A stretch of DNA of 64,000 bases from Pegoplata infirma (GCA_963921195.1 OY992540.1:134528694-134592693), one strand, 5' to 3'; numbered from the stretch's first letter, positions 42,978 to 54,159 are shown. The notes: generated from the sequence alone by a model not told the origin. Translations and numbers: made by a program.

Positions 42978-43495
42978 ATATATTCATGATGCCCGATCGA
43001 TTTTAAGACATTCTAGCGATGTCCGTCTGTCTGTCTGTGGAAAATGCTGTCGCGGAAAAATATTGCACAGAGATGACTGAAACTTAACATATTTATTGGA
43101 AGTTCCCCCGAGAAGTTTGGTATTGCATTTGAGCGATATCGGTTCAGCGGTTCAAAAGTTATGAACGAAAATGTAAGCACACCTCAAAAATTTCAGTACA
43201 TTCAACATAACCTAAAAATACAAAATACTTTAATTCGGCCTCTGGTTGACATATGTGAACATAATTGAACGCCAAATAGTATTTAAACAAGTACGAACAT
43301 ATTTTTTGACATAAAAAGAAAAAAATCGCAGATTTTTTTTTCAAAATTTTTTTTCGCGGAAATTTTTTTTTTTTTTTAATTTTTTTTTTTTTCAAAAGTA
43401 ATTTTCTTTTAAATAATGTTTTTTGCAATAATCTTTTTGAAATTGTGGAGGGTATCACTACATTCGGCAAGGCCGAATTTAACTTTTTTACTTGT
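42978..43495 (-). mobile_element. Subfamily A' element, left part missing, joined to F4
   Basis: From ATATATTCATGATGCCCGAT onward it is collinear with the complete A' copy at 33777-34394 and ends CGGCAAGGCCGAATTTAAC plus CTTGTTT. Its first 120 bp (terminal hairpin and core start) are missing. Its orientation is opposite to the A part left of F4. Confidence 0.87.
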
Positions 43496-43496
43496 T

Positions 43497-44765
43497 TGAA
43501 ATTACAATTGATCTTTTTCGAATTTCAATTGATCTTTTTCAAATTACAGTTGATCTTTTTCGAATTACATTTGATCTATGCCGAATTACAATTGATCTTT
43601 TTTGAATTATAATTCATCTTTTTCAAATTACAATTAATCTTTATCGAATTACATTTGATTTATTTCGAATTACAATTGATCATTTTCGAAATACAATTAA
43701 TCTTTTTCAAATTACACTTGGAATCTTTGAATTACAATTGGAATCTTCAAATAACAATTAATCATTTACGAATTACACTTGATCTTTTTAAAATTACAAC
43801 TGACGTGTTTCGAATTATAATTGATTTTTTTCGAATAGCAATTGGTCTCCTTTAAATATTGATTTATTCGAAGTAATATTGATCTTTTTCGAATTATAAT
43901 TGGAATTTTCGAATCATTTTTTGAATTACAATTGCACTCAAAATATTTTGTAGGCAAAAACAAATTAAAAAACATTTGAAACCCATCCCAGTAATTTTTC
44001 ATTTGTTTTAACAAACATCAACATTTATTTTTTACTGTTAATAAAATTTTCTAAAATAAATAACATTGAACATTAAAAAAACATCACTTTCATTTTTTTT
44101 ACCAACAAATTCGAAAAAATAACCTATGAAAACAATAAAAATTTATAATTGTTGTGTTATTTTTACCAACAAATTCAAAAAAAATTACCTATGAAAACAA
44201 TAAAAATTTATAATTGTTGTGTTATTTTTACCAACAAATTCAAAAAAAATTACCTACGAAAACATTAACAATTAATGATTTCGTAGGTTATATTTTAAAT
44301 TTTTTATTGAATTATATTTTAAAAATAACCCACAAAAGTAGGTAAAAACTTCTGATTTTTCTTCTTTTTTTTTTAATGTCAACAATTTAAAAAAAAAAAA
44401 AACGTACACAAATCATTAAAAATTAAAGAAGAATCACTTATTTTTACTTACAGAACAAAAATAAATGACTTTAAAAATTAAATGCTAATGAAAGTCTTTA
44501 TTTTTTATGTTTTTTTTGAAACAAAGAACAGAAATAGTCATTTGAAAAAACTGAACATTAAAGAAATTGTTTTTCTTTTAAAAACGACAAAACGTAAAAC
44601 TTTTTAAATAAAATAATGATATAATTTTTTGATATAATTTTTTTAAGTGTAATCTTTTTAACTTATCTTTTTCAAATTACAATTGATCTTTTTCGAATTA
44701 CAATTGGAATCTTCGAATTATAATTAGAATCTTCGAATAACAATTAATCTTTTTCGAATTACAGC
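43497..44765. repeat. 21-bp minisatellite, unit GAATTACAATTGATCTTTTTC, in two blocks
   Basis: GATC words at 43510, 43531 and 43552 give a 21-bp period, about 20 units at 43497-43932 and five more at 44652-44765. The core TTACAATTGAT matches that of the minisatellite at 8308-8612. It starts directly at the CTTGTT end of the A' fragment. The gap is filled by the insertion described next. Confidence 0.9.
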
Positions 44766-44803
44766 TGTAAATGTTGTAGTAATACATATTTATTTTCTGA
44801 GTG
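43933..44803. mobile_element. CACTCAAAA..GAGTG element inside the minisatellite
   Basis: CACTCAAAATATTTTG at 43933 and TATTTTCTGAGTG ending at 44803, the latter followed by TA. These are the end words of the M MITE clan. Alternatively the element ends near 44652 (TTTTTTTAAGTG plus TA), which would leave the second minisatellite block outside. The left flank is TG, not TA, so boundaries are uncertain. Confidence 0.45.
44097..44290. repeat. 65-bp tandem repeat, three units
   Basis: ACCAACAAATTC words at 44101, 44165 and 44230 start units of 64-65 bp that include ACCTATGAAAACAATAAAAA and TTGTTGTGTTATTTTT. The reverse complement of this unit occurs at 61535-61640, so it is a dispersed sequence locally amplified. 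Confidence 0.82.
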
Positions 44804-44805
44804 TA

Positions 44806-45286
44806 CTATAGTAATCGTCGGTGCAACAGCAAATAATTCTCTTAATAAAAATTCAAATATATTTCTTGGTAGTTTTTTTTTTCAAAGGAGATACGAAATC
44901 CTAAGGGCAACGCTGAAATAAATGCAGTGGACAATGTAGTTAATAGTAGGGGGAGCGTAAAAGACACAATGCAATTTATTAAAGGATTTCAAGGCTAAAA
45001 CAGGAATGGAAAAATATATGGAAGACTATGTTCTGTTGACTTCTTAAATATTAAATAAATTTAAGTGGAATTTTATTGGTTCAAAAAGTTAAAGAGTATC
45101 GAAGTGTAAATCTTAGTAAATCGTAGGCGTATGATTAATATTTAAAACTGTGCTACTAAAAATTAATCATACGCACAGTGGCTCAAACATAAAACACTGT
45201 GCAACAAAAAAAATGAGACTCAACGGCTTCAATGCCAAATGAAAGTGGATCATCAAATAAAAAAGTCACCGAAGGGTTTTGCAATG
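44806..45286. other. Stretch with one stem-loop, no gene
   Basis: A stem-loop at 45128-45173 pairs GCGTATGATTAAT with ATTAATCATACGC, the same stem as at 15699-15741. Nothing else recognised. Confidence 0.5.
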
Positions 45287-46387
45287 GTTACAAGTAGGGC
45301 TTCCAATCGGGATTGGTTTTTCTGAATCCCGGGATTCGGGATTGAAGAAAAATGTTCGGGATCCCGATTTCGGGATCCCGGGATTTTCGGGATATTTTGA
45401 ATCCCGGGATTCACGGGATTTTTTGGAAATTTTCGGGATTATTCAGGATTTTTGGAAATTGTCTGGATTTTTCAGGATTTTCAAAAATTTTCAGTATTTT
45501 CTGTCACACTGAAAAATCCACGCGTTCGTAAAGATTAACAAAGTTCTGTTGAAGCGAGAACTTCAAAAAAAGGGATTCCTCCTGAGAAGGATATCCGTAA
45601 TCGGTTATCTTTCTTAGCTTTCGTCGTAGCTCATCGATATCAACTTTTAGTGAGCGTGAGTTATTTTTTTTTTTTAATTTCATTTATTAATGCAATCCAT
45701 CATAAATTGATATTAATCATTACACGTGACTAATAATTATTTGACTATGACATGGTGATGATCCAGTGATCATCCCACAGATAACTTAAAACTAATATAA
45801 AAATGTTTTATATATATTTAAAAAAAAATTACATAAATTCTCGAATTTTTGCATAAGTTAATTTTTTTGTTGCTAAATCTTGCGTGAAATTTTTTTTTCG
45901 GCATGAATCATGCGTACGGGTGGGCAATTTTTTGAACTTTCTGGAACGCGAATAGTGAGTAAGCGTGAGTAAAAAAAGGTGCGTAAGTGATTAGTGCGTG
46001 ATTCCATTATTGTTTGCGTGAGCGTGACTGAGTGTGAGTAAAAATCCACTCACGCCTTTAAAAAAGCATTACTTAGTAAAACATAAAATTTAAAAAGTTT
46101 ACAACTTAAGGGTTTAAGATGTGTCAAAAGCAATGTTGGCAATCGATACCTTTTCAATACCGTTATCCGTTTCAAAACCCTTTAAATTGAATACCGGTAC
46201 CAATACCAATACCGAAACTCAGTTTTGGTATCTGATACCGGTATCCAAAAACCTTTTCCTTCGGTACCGGTACGTACCGGTATTGAAACGGTTTTTCCTA
46301 AAAAAACATGTTTTTTTACAAAAAAAAATTAATAGAAAATTTTTAATTTTTTTGGTTTTTGTAAATGAAAAATCGTACTCCAAATGC

Positions 46388-46665
46388 CTCTTCGAAGTCT
46401 CATAAAAATCAAAAAAATCGTTGGGCACCCACATCGTGGATTAAGTAAAAATTTACAAAAAAAAAAATCATACTTCAACCGCTATGCGGGAGCAGAAGAA
46501 AATTTTTGATTTTCACGAATTTTTTTTTGGAATCATTTAGACTCTCAATAGAAACTTTCTGAACCCCTTAGTATAGTTTATTTTTATTAAGTTTTTTATT
46601 TAATCCGCGATGTGGGTGCCCAAGGATTTTTGTTGATATTTATAGGACTTCGTGGTTAAAAAATT
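46388..46665. repeat. Inverted repeat with GGGCACCCACATCG arms
   Basis: GTTGGGCACCCACATCGTGG (about 46420) is mirrored by CCGCGATGTGGGTGCCCAAG (about 46605), and the flanking CTCATAAAAATCAAAAAAAT is mirrored by TTTTTGTTGATATTTATAGG. It looks like a foldback insertion of about 270 bp inside the nested hAT. Confidence 0.7.
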
Positions 46666-46675
46666 ATTAGCAAAA

Positions 46676-46925
46676 CCGTGAATTTCAAATTGGTTTCACC
46701 TTTAGTTCACGTGTTGAAAAACCCGTCAAACCAGCTTTAAAAACATTGAAGAGTCAGAAAAATATTTTTAAAGTATTTTTTTCATTCAAAAATATTTTTA
46801 CAATTAAACAAAAAAAACTTACACTCAAAAAAAAATTTTACACTCAATTGTTAATTTTTTTCACTTTCGAAAACTAACTATCACTTTAAAAGGGCTAAGT
46901 CGAATTTAACTTTTCTACTTTTTTA
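46676..46925 (-). mobile_element. Family A left-end fragment
   Basis: Reverse complement of the first quarter of an A element: CACGTGTTGAAAAACCCG, repeated TTACACTCAAAAAAAAATTT, then AAGTCGAATTTAACTTTTCT. The hairpin and ATACCCTCCAC segment have eroded (TATCACTTTAAAAGGGC). Confidence 0.7.
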
Positions 46926-47599
46926 CATATTTTTTTTTTTACTTGTTTTAACCCATTTTGGACCAAGATTTATTTTAATTTTTCTTTTTTTGAAAAAGGT
47001 ACTTTTTTAGGGTAATTAGAACCCGCTGATCTCAAAAATCTTGTCAAAAAAATTTCAATGTGCCGTTATCCCAGAAAAGCCTGCATTTCAACTTTTTTTG
47101 CAATTGTTTGATGAGTTTATTTTGGCTTGAGGTTATGGGGTTTTTTATATATAAAATAAAAATTCAAAAATTTTTTATGAAGTTTTTATTTAAATATATT
47201 TATTTTTTCCAATATTTCTATCAGCATCGCTGATCATCTTCAGGGATATTTAAAATATTTTTAAATCGACGTTGAGTTGAGGACTTCCTTACTGCTTTGT
47301 AAATTTTTGTCAACTTTAATGTTTGGATTTATTTGCTATTTTATTAATTTATTTCATTATTTTCAAAATAAATAGTTTCAAAATGATTCAAATTAAAAAT
47401 AATCAAAAAATTAAAAGCCGACAATCATAAAATGGTAAATTTTCTTTTTAAGCTTGAAACAATTTCTGTACTGATTTGTATTGCATTTCATGGACATATA
47501 AATTGCGGTGGTCAAGTGACGATATTTTTTTTAATTGCAGAAAGATGAGACTTAACATTAGTAACCATATTTACCCGAAATTCCACCTTTTTCACATAT

Positions 47600-47790
47600 A
47601 AATATTTTTTTTTTTTTTAAAGGTGTTCTCTACTGTTAAACAAATAAAACATTTTTATGTCAGATTAACTTCAAATTCCTGCACTTTGATAAGGGTATAA
47701 GTTTTCTCTGCCCGCCCCCTTTTGTAGGTGTGGTCCGGCGACGTCTCCGCCGACCCTCTAAAAAACGCTATTTTAATTTTTTTTCACATT
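47600..47790 (-). mobile_element. Family B interior fragment
   Basis: GCCCGCCCCCTTTTGTAGGT and GTGGTCCGGC follow TTAAACAAATAAAACATTTT, the same order as in B3 around 21030-21150. No B terminus is present. Confidence 0.6.
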
Positions 47791-48691
47791 TTAAAGGACA
47801 TTTTCAAGGGCATTAAAAATGCTAAAAATAAATACGTAAATACGTGTTTAGTACTAAAATTGAAAAAAAAATATTTTTTTTAAGTTTTTATGCGTTTATT
47901 TTTAGCATTTTTTTTCGATAATACCGGTACGTACCGGTATCGACGTTTCGGTATCAGTAATACCGTAACCGATTCAACTCAAATACCGTAACCGATACCG
48001 ATACCGAAATAAATAAAAAATCGATACCAATACCGATATCGATACCGTTATTAGTTTCGATTGCCAACCTTGGTCAAAAGCCCTTTACGGCAATATGCTC
48101 CTTGTAGGAGTAAAAGCAACAAATATAATATAAAAGCCCTCTTTCTTGCAAGCTTTACATTTCGCAAACGTTTCACCTTTTGCTATAACAAAAACATGGT
48201 ACCAGACGGATTTTTTTGTCAATTTTTTTTATTTTGTTCCACAAAATTCATATTTTATACAAATTATTAAAAAAAATCTAAAAATAATAAAAAAATATTA
48301 AAAAATATAAAAAAATCGGGATCCCGAAAATCCCGGGATTGAAAATCAGAAATCCCGAAATTCGGGATTAGCCTAATCCCGAAAATCCCGGGATTTCCGG
48401 GATCGGGATTTCCCGAATGGAAGCCCTAGTTACAAGTCGAATTTATTTTTTATGTCCCACTGAAGTTTTTCATTTTTTATCAGGAGCGTTTTAAAAACTT
48501 CAAAAAATAATAATAAAGGCACATTCGATCTTAAAAATATGGTTGAATGTCTTCATTACAATTGTATCGTGGTTCTTTTACTAAAACATATTAACCCTCT
48601 AATTGCAATTTTGACTTCTGAGTTTAATTTTTGAAAAAATAACTTAAATGACCCCTTTCAGTGGTATTTAGAGTTCTAAAAAAATATCATA

Positions 48692-49119
48692 CCCAGCAAA
48701 AACTTGGTAATGACACATCATTACCATTCGAATTACTTAGTAATGACAGAAAATTACATTTAGCATTATTTTGAAATGTAAAATAAGGACTTATTAATAA
48801 TGACTTACATAAGTCATTGTAATAAAATAAAAAAATTTCAGAACTAGATTTTCCCTTCTTGACTCACTGTACATTATTTTGAATAAAAATAAAATTAAAT
48901 TAAATATTTTTTTATTTTTTTAATTTTTTTTTTTTAAATAATTTTTTCATTACCTATAAGTATATATGTAATTAGTTATTAATACTGGTTTGATAATCAT
49001 TACATTTGGCACATTTGCTTGTTAATGTAATGGGAAAGGTAATTCGAATCAGAAGAAGTTATAACTTTTGAATTTCCCATTACACATTTTATTACTTGGT
49101 AATGCAAGTTTTTGCTGGG
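48692..49119. mobile_element. Tc1/mariner-like MITE, CCCAGCAAAAACTTGG ends
   Basis: Ends CCCAGCAAAAACTTGGTAAT and TTGGTAATGCAAGTTTTTGC plus TGGG are inverted repeats, with TA on both sides (48690-48691, 49120-49121). The interior repeats CATTACCATT and TTAGTAATGA. Related to the MITE at 13668-14400. Confidence 0.85.
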
Positions 49120-49121
49120 TA

Positions 49122-50524
49122 CAATTTCACTGAAAATATCCAACCATATTTTTTAAGCTCAGATGTGTATTTATTATAGTTTTTTTTTTGACGTTTTCCA
49201 AACGCATGTTAACCCTTAAAAAGCATGTTTTATTAGAAAGTTTGGAAAAATTTAATCGTTTTATTTACCTAAATTAAATTGTTTAAAAAAATCAAATTTA
49301 TAAACAATTACTTTCATAAGTATCCTCTTTGGAATAATTTAAATTTTAGTAAAACAAAAAATTAAACTAAAATTATGAAAATGTACTTATGTGAATACAA
49401 AATTATTATTTTAATAATTTTAAACAAAACAAAAAACAAAATGCATTTCAATTCATAACACGTAACCATGAAAATAATATAATATATTAAATTTTCTATA
49501 GAAATTCATTCATTCATGTATGTATTAAAAGTCCAACAACGGATGAAAATGTAAAAAAAAATAAAAAATATGCATAATAAATTTTTAAACGGCACAAATT
49601 TAATTTCATAAATTTGTGAATATGAAAATTTAATAAACGAATTTATTAAAAAGAAAAAAAATAGTGTAGAGAGGGTACATTTGCCTGTAGGGCACATTAG
49701 TCAGTTGGAAATTTCAAGTCTAAGGGGACGAAAAGTGGAAAAGTTATGTGTCCTGTTACTTTGTTTTCTTCTGAAATAATGGTTATAGAAACTCAAAATT
49801 TGAAATGTGGAGAAAATTTTTAATTTGATCCGTGAAATTGTTGTATCAAATAATATCTTATTGTTTTACCTTAGATCAAAAAATATAAAAATTGGTATAA
49901 TTTGATCAGGAATTTGATCAAATCTATTTTTATCAAATTGATCTTATAATCTGTTTTTATATAATTTTATGGAAAACCCCAAAATACTAATTTAATCATA
50001 TATGGAGCAATATCTAACCAAATAAAGTAGATTAAGATGATAAATATGATTTCATATAAATTTATACGGAAGCATATTAACTCATATAAGATTGTATCAT
50101 ATTATATATGATTATATCAGAAAATTTTTACTCGTGTATGCATATTTTTTAATACACACATGATGAAAGATAAAAAAAGGCTTTGTATAAAAAATCATAA
50201 ACAACTTTTTATTAAAAAGTTTTTCTATGTAATTTATAAAAGTATTTTGTTATTTATTTTTATTTTGTTTTAAACTTTTTTGCTTTGAAAACTTTGTTTG
50301 TCAGTATTTATTGCCCTCATAGAAAACAATTTATTTGTTTGGTTTTAGTGGTTGTCTGAAAATAATTAATTTGTAATTAATTTTATTTTAAATAAATTTA
50401 AAATATGTAAATTTAATAGAAAATATTTTTAAAGGATTTAAAAAATGAAAATTTAATTTATTATTATAAAACAAGTTGTAAATCAAAAGTTTGCAACACA
50501 ATAATGCAAAATTATACACAGAAA
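49122..50524. other. AT-rich stretch, no gene
   Basis: 49850-50120 holds loose TATATAATTTTATGG-type words that resemble the AT-rich G elements farther right. No frame or family end is convincing. Confidence 0.4.
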
Positions 50525-51214
50525 ACACAAATTTTTCTGGATTGGAAAAATTCTTAGATTCTGAGAAATTTTGCCGTAAATAAAAATTCTCAGATTCTGA
50601 GAAATTTTGCCCTATAGAAAAATTTTTAGATTCTGAGAAATTTTTCCTGATAAAAAAATTTTTAGATTCCGAGAAATTTTTTCGTATAGAAAAATACTCA
50701 AATTCTAAGACATTTTTCCATATAGAAAAATTTTCATATTCTGAGAATTTTTTTCGTTTAGAAAAATGTTCATATGCTGAGAAATTTTTCCGCATTAAAA
50801 GATTCTTACTTTCTAAGAAATTTTTCCGTATAAAAAAATTCTCAGATTCTAAGAAATTTTTCCGTATAGGAAAATTTAGATTCTGAGACGTTTTTCCGTA
50901 TAGAAAAATTCTTAGATTCGGAGATATCTTTGCGTATAGAAAAATTCTCAAATCTGAGACATATTTCCGTATAGAAAAATTCTAAGATTCTGAGATTTTT
51001 TTTGGTATAGAAAAATTCTCAGATTTTGAGACATTTTTCCGTATAAAATAATTTTCAGGTTCTGAAATATTTTTCCGTATAGAAAAATTATTAGATTCTA
51101 AGAAATTTTTTCTTATAAAAAAATCGTTGAATTCTGAAACATAGATAGAAAAATCTCAAAAGCAGTCTTAGATTCTAGAACATTTTTCGAGGAGAAAAAG
51201 GTTCCGTTTCTAAG
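50525..51214. repeat. Diverged satellite, 36-bp period, reverse orientation
   Basis: About 19 units of the type TTAGATTCTGAGAAATTTTT plus CCGTATAGAAAAAT; AGATTCTGAG occurs at 50556 and 50592. The 36-bp period keeps one frame open for 187 codons on the minus strand (50388-50951), giving a 12-residue repeat; this is a consequence of the period, not a gene. Confidence 0.88.
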
Positions 51215-51216
51215 AC

Positions 51217-51742
51217 CCCGAGTAAAAAAGTTTTTTATATAATTTTATATAATTATATAAAATTTGATAAAATTATATATAATTATATAAAATTATATAA
51301 AGAATTTTTTGTTTTCAAAAAATTTGATCAAATTATATAAAATTATATATAATTTGATAAAATTATATGAAATTATATCCGATTTTTTTTATATAAAATG
51401 TTATCAAATTTTATATAATTTTATATAATTTTATAAAATTTTATCAAATTATATATAATTTGATATAATTTTATAAAATTTTATATAAAACAAATTTTGA
51501 TATAATTATATATAATTTGATAAAATTATATATAATTTTATCTAATTTTATAAAATTTTATCAAATTATATATAATTATATATAATTTTATAAAATTTTA
51601 TATAAAAAAAAAATCGGATATAATTATATATAATTTTATCAAATTATATATAATTTTATCTAATTTTATCAAATATATACATATAATTATATATAATTTT
51701 ATCAAATTATATATAATTATATAAAAAACTTTTTTACTCGGG
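51217..51742. mobile_element. AT-rich TIR element G1, CCCGAG..CTCGGG
   Basis: Ends CCCCGAGTAAAAAAGTTTTT (from 51216) and AAACTTTTTTACTCGGG (to 51742), then almost pure A/T with ATATAATTTTATCAAATTAT words. AC lies on both sides (51215-51216, 51743-51744). Removing one copy rebuilds the satellite word TCTAAGACATTTT, supporting a 2-bp duplication. The family is unnamed here. Confidence 0.85.
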
Positions 51743-51744
51743 AC

Positions 51745-52719
51745 ATTTTAAAATTTAAACAAGTTATTCTATTTACTTTTTAGACTATTTGAAATCTTTT
51801 ACTATAAAATCTTTGAAATTTTTTAACAAATTAATATTTTTTTTTTTTTATTTTCAGGTAAATTAGAAGTTTAACGTATTCCATATATTCACTACAGGTA
51901 AAATGTATAATAAAATTATTCATTGAAAAAATTATTCGACATGGTTTTCGTATAATATGCGATTGTTGGGTGATATTGTCCCGAATCATACATACCCTCT
52001 ATTTTTAACCCTTAAGCAGTTCCCAAATATTTTTTTATAAGTTTTTACTAATTTTTTTAAGGAAATTGTATTGGAACCCTTCAAATGGTTAAAGATAAAG
52101 GGTAGGGTATGTTCTGAAAAAACGTTTGGGCTCAAAAAAATATTGGGGGTCGGTCCCACATTTTACTATTCTAGGGGCACCCTTGGGACAGTTAGAATGT
52201 TGGAAACAATGCATTAAAAATCCTAAAATATGTAACAAAAATTTAAAAAATATGCATTTAAATTTTTTTTAATTTTTTTTTTTCTAAATAAAGACAGATT
52301 AAAAAAAATAAATAAAAATTATTTGCTTTAGAAAATCTTAAAAAAAAAATTATTTACATTGACAAATAAATACTTCTTTAAATTATCAAAGGTAAAGTCT
52401 ATTTGATCTAAAAAAATTAAAAAGATCGATCTAAAGCTACGGATGTGATTGGAGCCAAGGGTTGCCAGAAATTTTTTCCAAAAAGCGGGATAAAGGCAAA
52501 AAATTAAGGGAAATGGCGGGATTTTAAAATTTTTGGCGGTACAAAAACAATTAGTTTATATGCAATGCAGTTTGAAACAATATTTTTTATGTAAAGGGAT
52601 GGAAATTTAGAAGTTTTTTCGATTTGGTCTCTATCTTCTGAAATTGTCATTGATAAAATAACATTAAATCTAAGATCCTGTCGAAGTTCAAAATAAGTAC
52701 CTAAATGTATACACATTTA
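51745..52719. other. AT-rich stretch with a foldback-related module
   Basis: 51985-52205 carries ACCCTTAAGCAGTTCCCA, TTGGGGGTCGGTCCCAC and GGGCACCCTTGGGACAG. These are related to the GACCGACCCC modules of foldbacks F2 and F4 but without foldback tips. Otherwise AT-rich. Confidence 0.5.
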
Positions 52720-52890
52720 CTTCAAAAAAATCTGCTGAAAATAAACCCATTTAGATCCATATGAGAAAACTCTGCTGGTTTCAGATGAAAAATCTGCTAA
52801 TTTTAGCTGAACGATTTGCTTTAGCAGAAAAATAAGCTGAGTTCAGCAAAAAAATCTGCTGACTTCAGGTGAACAATCTAAACATCTAAC
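52720..52890. repeat. CTGCTG-rich repeat fragment
   Basis: AAATCTGCTGAAAATAAACC, then CCATATGAGAAAACTCTGCT and further CTGCTGACTTCAGG words match the repeat at 2021-2947 in order. Confidence 0.6.
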
Positions 52891-53307
52891 GTGTATTTTG
52901 TTTATGCAAAAAAGATTGTGGGAAAAAAGCGATTGTGGGAAACGTTGGCATAAAGCAGGATATACCTCCAAATGCGGGACGTCAAAAGGCGTCAAAATTG
53001 CATCATTGATAAAAAATAAAGTTCGAAAAATGTACGTATTTAAAAACAATTGCGAAAAAATTATAACACTTGAATTTTTACTTAAATATTACAAAATATC
53101 ACTAAATAATGCCATTATTGCAAGAATATGCAAATATATGCATTTTTACCAAAATTGCAAAAATATGCACAAACAAATCAATGCCATTTTAATGCAAATT
53201 TGTTGAGTCGAAAAGATATCTCATTAACAATGTTCTCAGACTAACGAGAAAAAAGCTGCATTTGCATGAAGTTCCAGTCTCTGGTCATAATCAAATTAAT
53301 AGAAAAA
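52891..53307. other. Unassigned stretch, no gene
   Basis: Frames on both strands overlap (52843-53049 minus and 52898-53206 plus) and neither is convincing. Short TATGCAAATATATGCA-type words are present. Confidence 0.4.
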
Positions 53308-54159
53308 ACAAGTAAGAAAATTATAGTCGGTCAAGACCGACCATATAATACCCTACACCAGAGTTTCCCGGAAAATGGGTCCCAAGTTCAAACATGGACT
53401 GATTAGATCTATATTTTGTCAAATCTTTAATAAGTGTAAAAAGCACTCACTAATCAAATTTGAGTAGAATAGGCTTCTTTTTGTTGACAATAAATCGCTT
53501 CAATTGAATATCGGCCGAAATTTCCACATGGGACCTAAGTCCAAAAATGGTCCAATGATAATCAGATTTGATAAGGTTATTAAAGTACGCGTTTAACATA
53601 CACAAACAGAATGTTAATTAAATATTTTCTATTTTCATGAAATTTGAGAGGTTTATGTGAAAATCGGGAAGGTGGTTTGTATGGGGGCTACAAGAAGAAC
53701 TGGTCCGATTTCTTTAAAATTCGGACTGGTGATTTGCGTTGATGAAACATGATTACCTGCCAAATTTCGAAAAGATACCTATTAAAATGCGGCTATTAGA
53801 GTCATTTGAGCCAAAACTAAAGAGGACCTTTGTATGGGGGCTAGGTCTAAATATGGACCGATTTTTTCCAATTTCAATAGGCTTCGTCCTTGGGCCAAAA
53901 GAGGCTTAAGTTTCAAATTTCAAGTCAATTGATTAAGAATTGCGTGTTTACACCGTATCGTGTTTACACCGTTTACATGGACAGACGGACGGACGGACGG
54001 ACAGACGGACGGACGGACGGACATCACTAAATCGACTCAAAAAGTGATTCTAAGTCGATCGGTATACTTAAAAGTGGGTCTAGGACCAATATTTCGGGTA
54101 GTTACAAACATCAGCACAAACTCATTATACCCTGTACCACAGTGTGGTGTAGGGTATAA
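53308..54159 (+). mobile_element. DINE-like family C element, complete
   Basis: Starts ACAAGTAAGAAAATTATAGT, then CGGTCAAGACCGAC (a 5' hairpin) and ATACCCTACACCAG. It continues with degenerate TTTGTATGGGGGCTA modules, a GACG/GACA run (53982-54021), ATCACTAAATCGACTC, and GGTCTAGGACCAATATTTCG. It ends with the hairpin TATACCCTGTACCAC..GTGTAGGGTATA. Parts correspond one to one with families A and B although the sequences differ. Confidence 0.87.

Larger units (their letters stand above)
46131..48072. mobile_element. hAT element with ATACCGGTACC repeats, nested
   Basis: Ends CAATGTTGGCAATCGATACC and ATCGATTGCCAACCTTG (inverted over 16 bp with one difference). GTCAAAAG flanks both sides (46123-46130, 48073-48080), a perfect 8-bp duplication. 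Subterminal regions repeat ACCGATACCGATACCG and GGTACGTACCGG. The interior is filled with an inverted repeat, an A fragment and a B fragment. No transposase remains. Confidence 0.93.
45295..48428. mobile_element. hAT element with CCCGGGATT repeats, hosting a second hAT
   Basis: Ends TAGGGCTTCCAATCGGGAT and CGGGATTTCCCGAATGGAAG plus CCCTA. The flanks GTTACAAG (45287-45294 and 48429-48436) are a perfect 8-bp duplication. Both subterminal regions are dense in AATCCCGGGATT and TTCGGGAT palindromes. Part of the left interior (about 45640-46060) is GTGAGTGTGAG-rich DNA related to element X. The second hAT (46131-48072) accounts for most of the length. No transposase frame. Confidence 0.92.

Noticed and set aside
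43159..43470. 103-codon minus-strand frame with a lysine run
   Set aside because: Inside a DINE-like A' copy; the lysine run is a poly-T tract on the plus strand.
50388..50951. 187-codon open frame on the minus strand with 12-residue repeats
   Set aside because: It coincides with a satellite block whose period is 36 bp, so the frame stays open mechanically. The residues mirror the satellite word, with no sign of selection or a domain.
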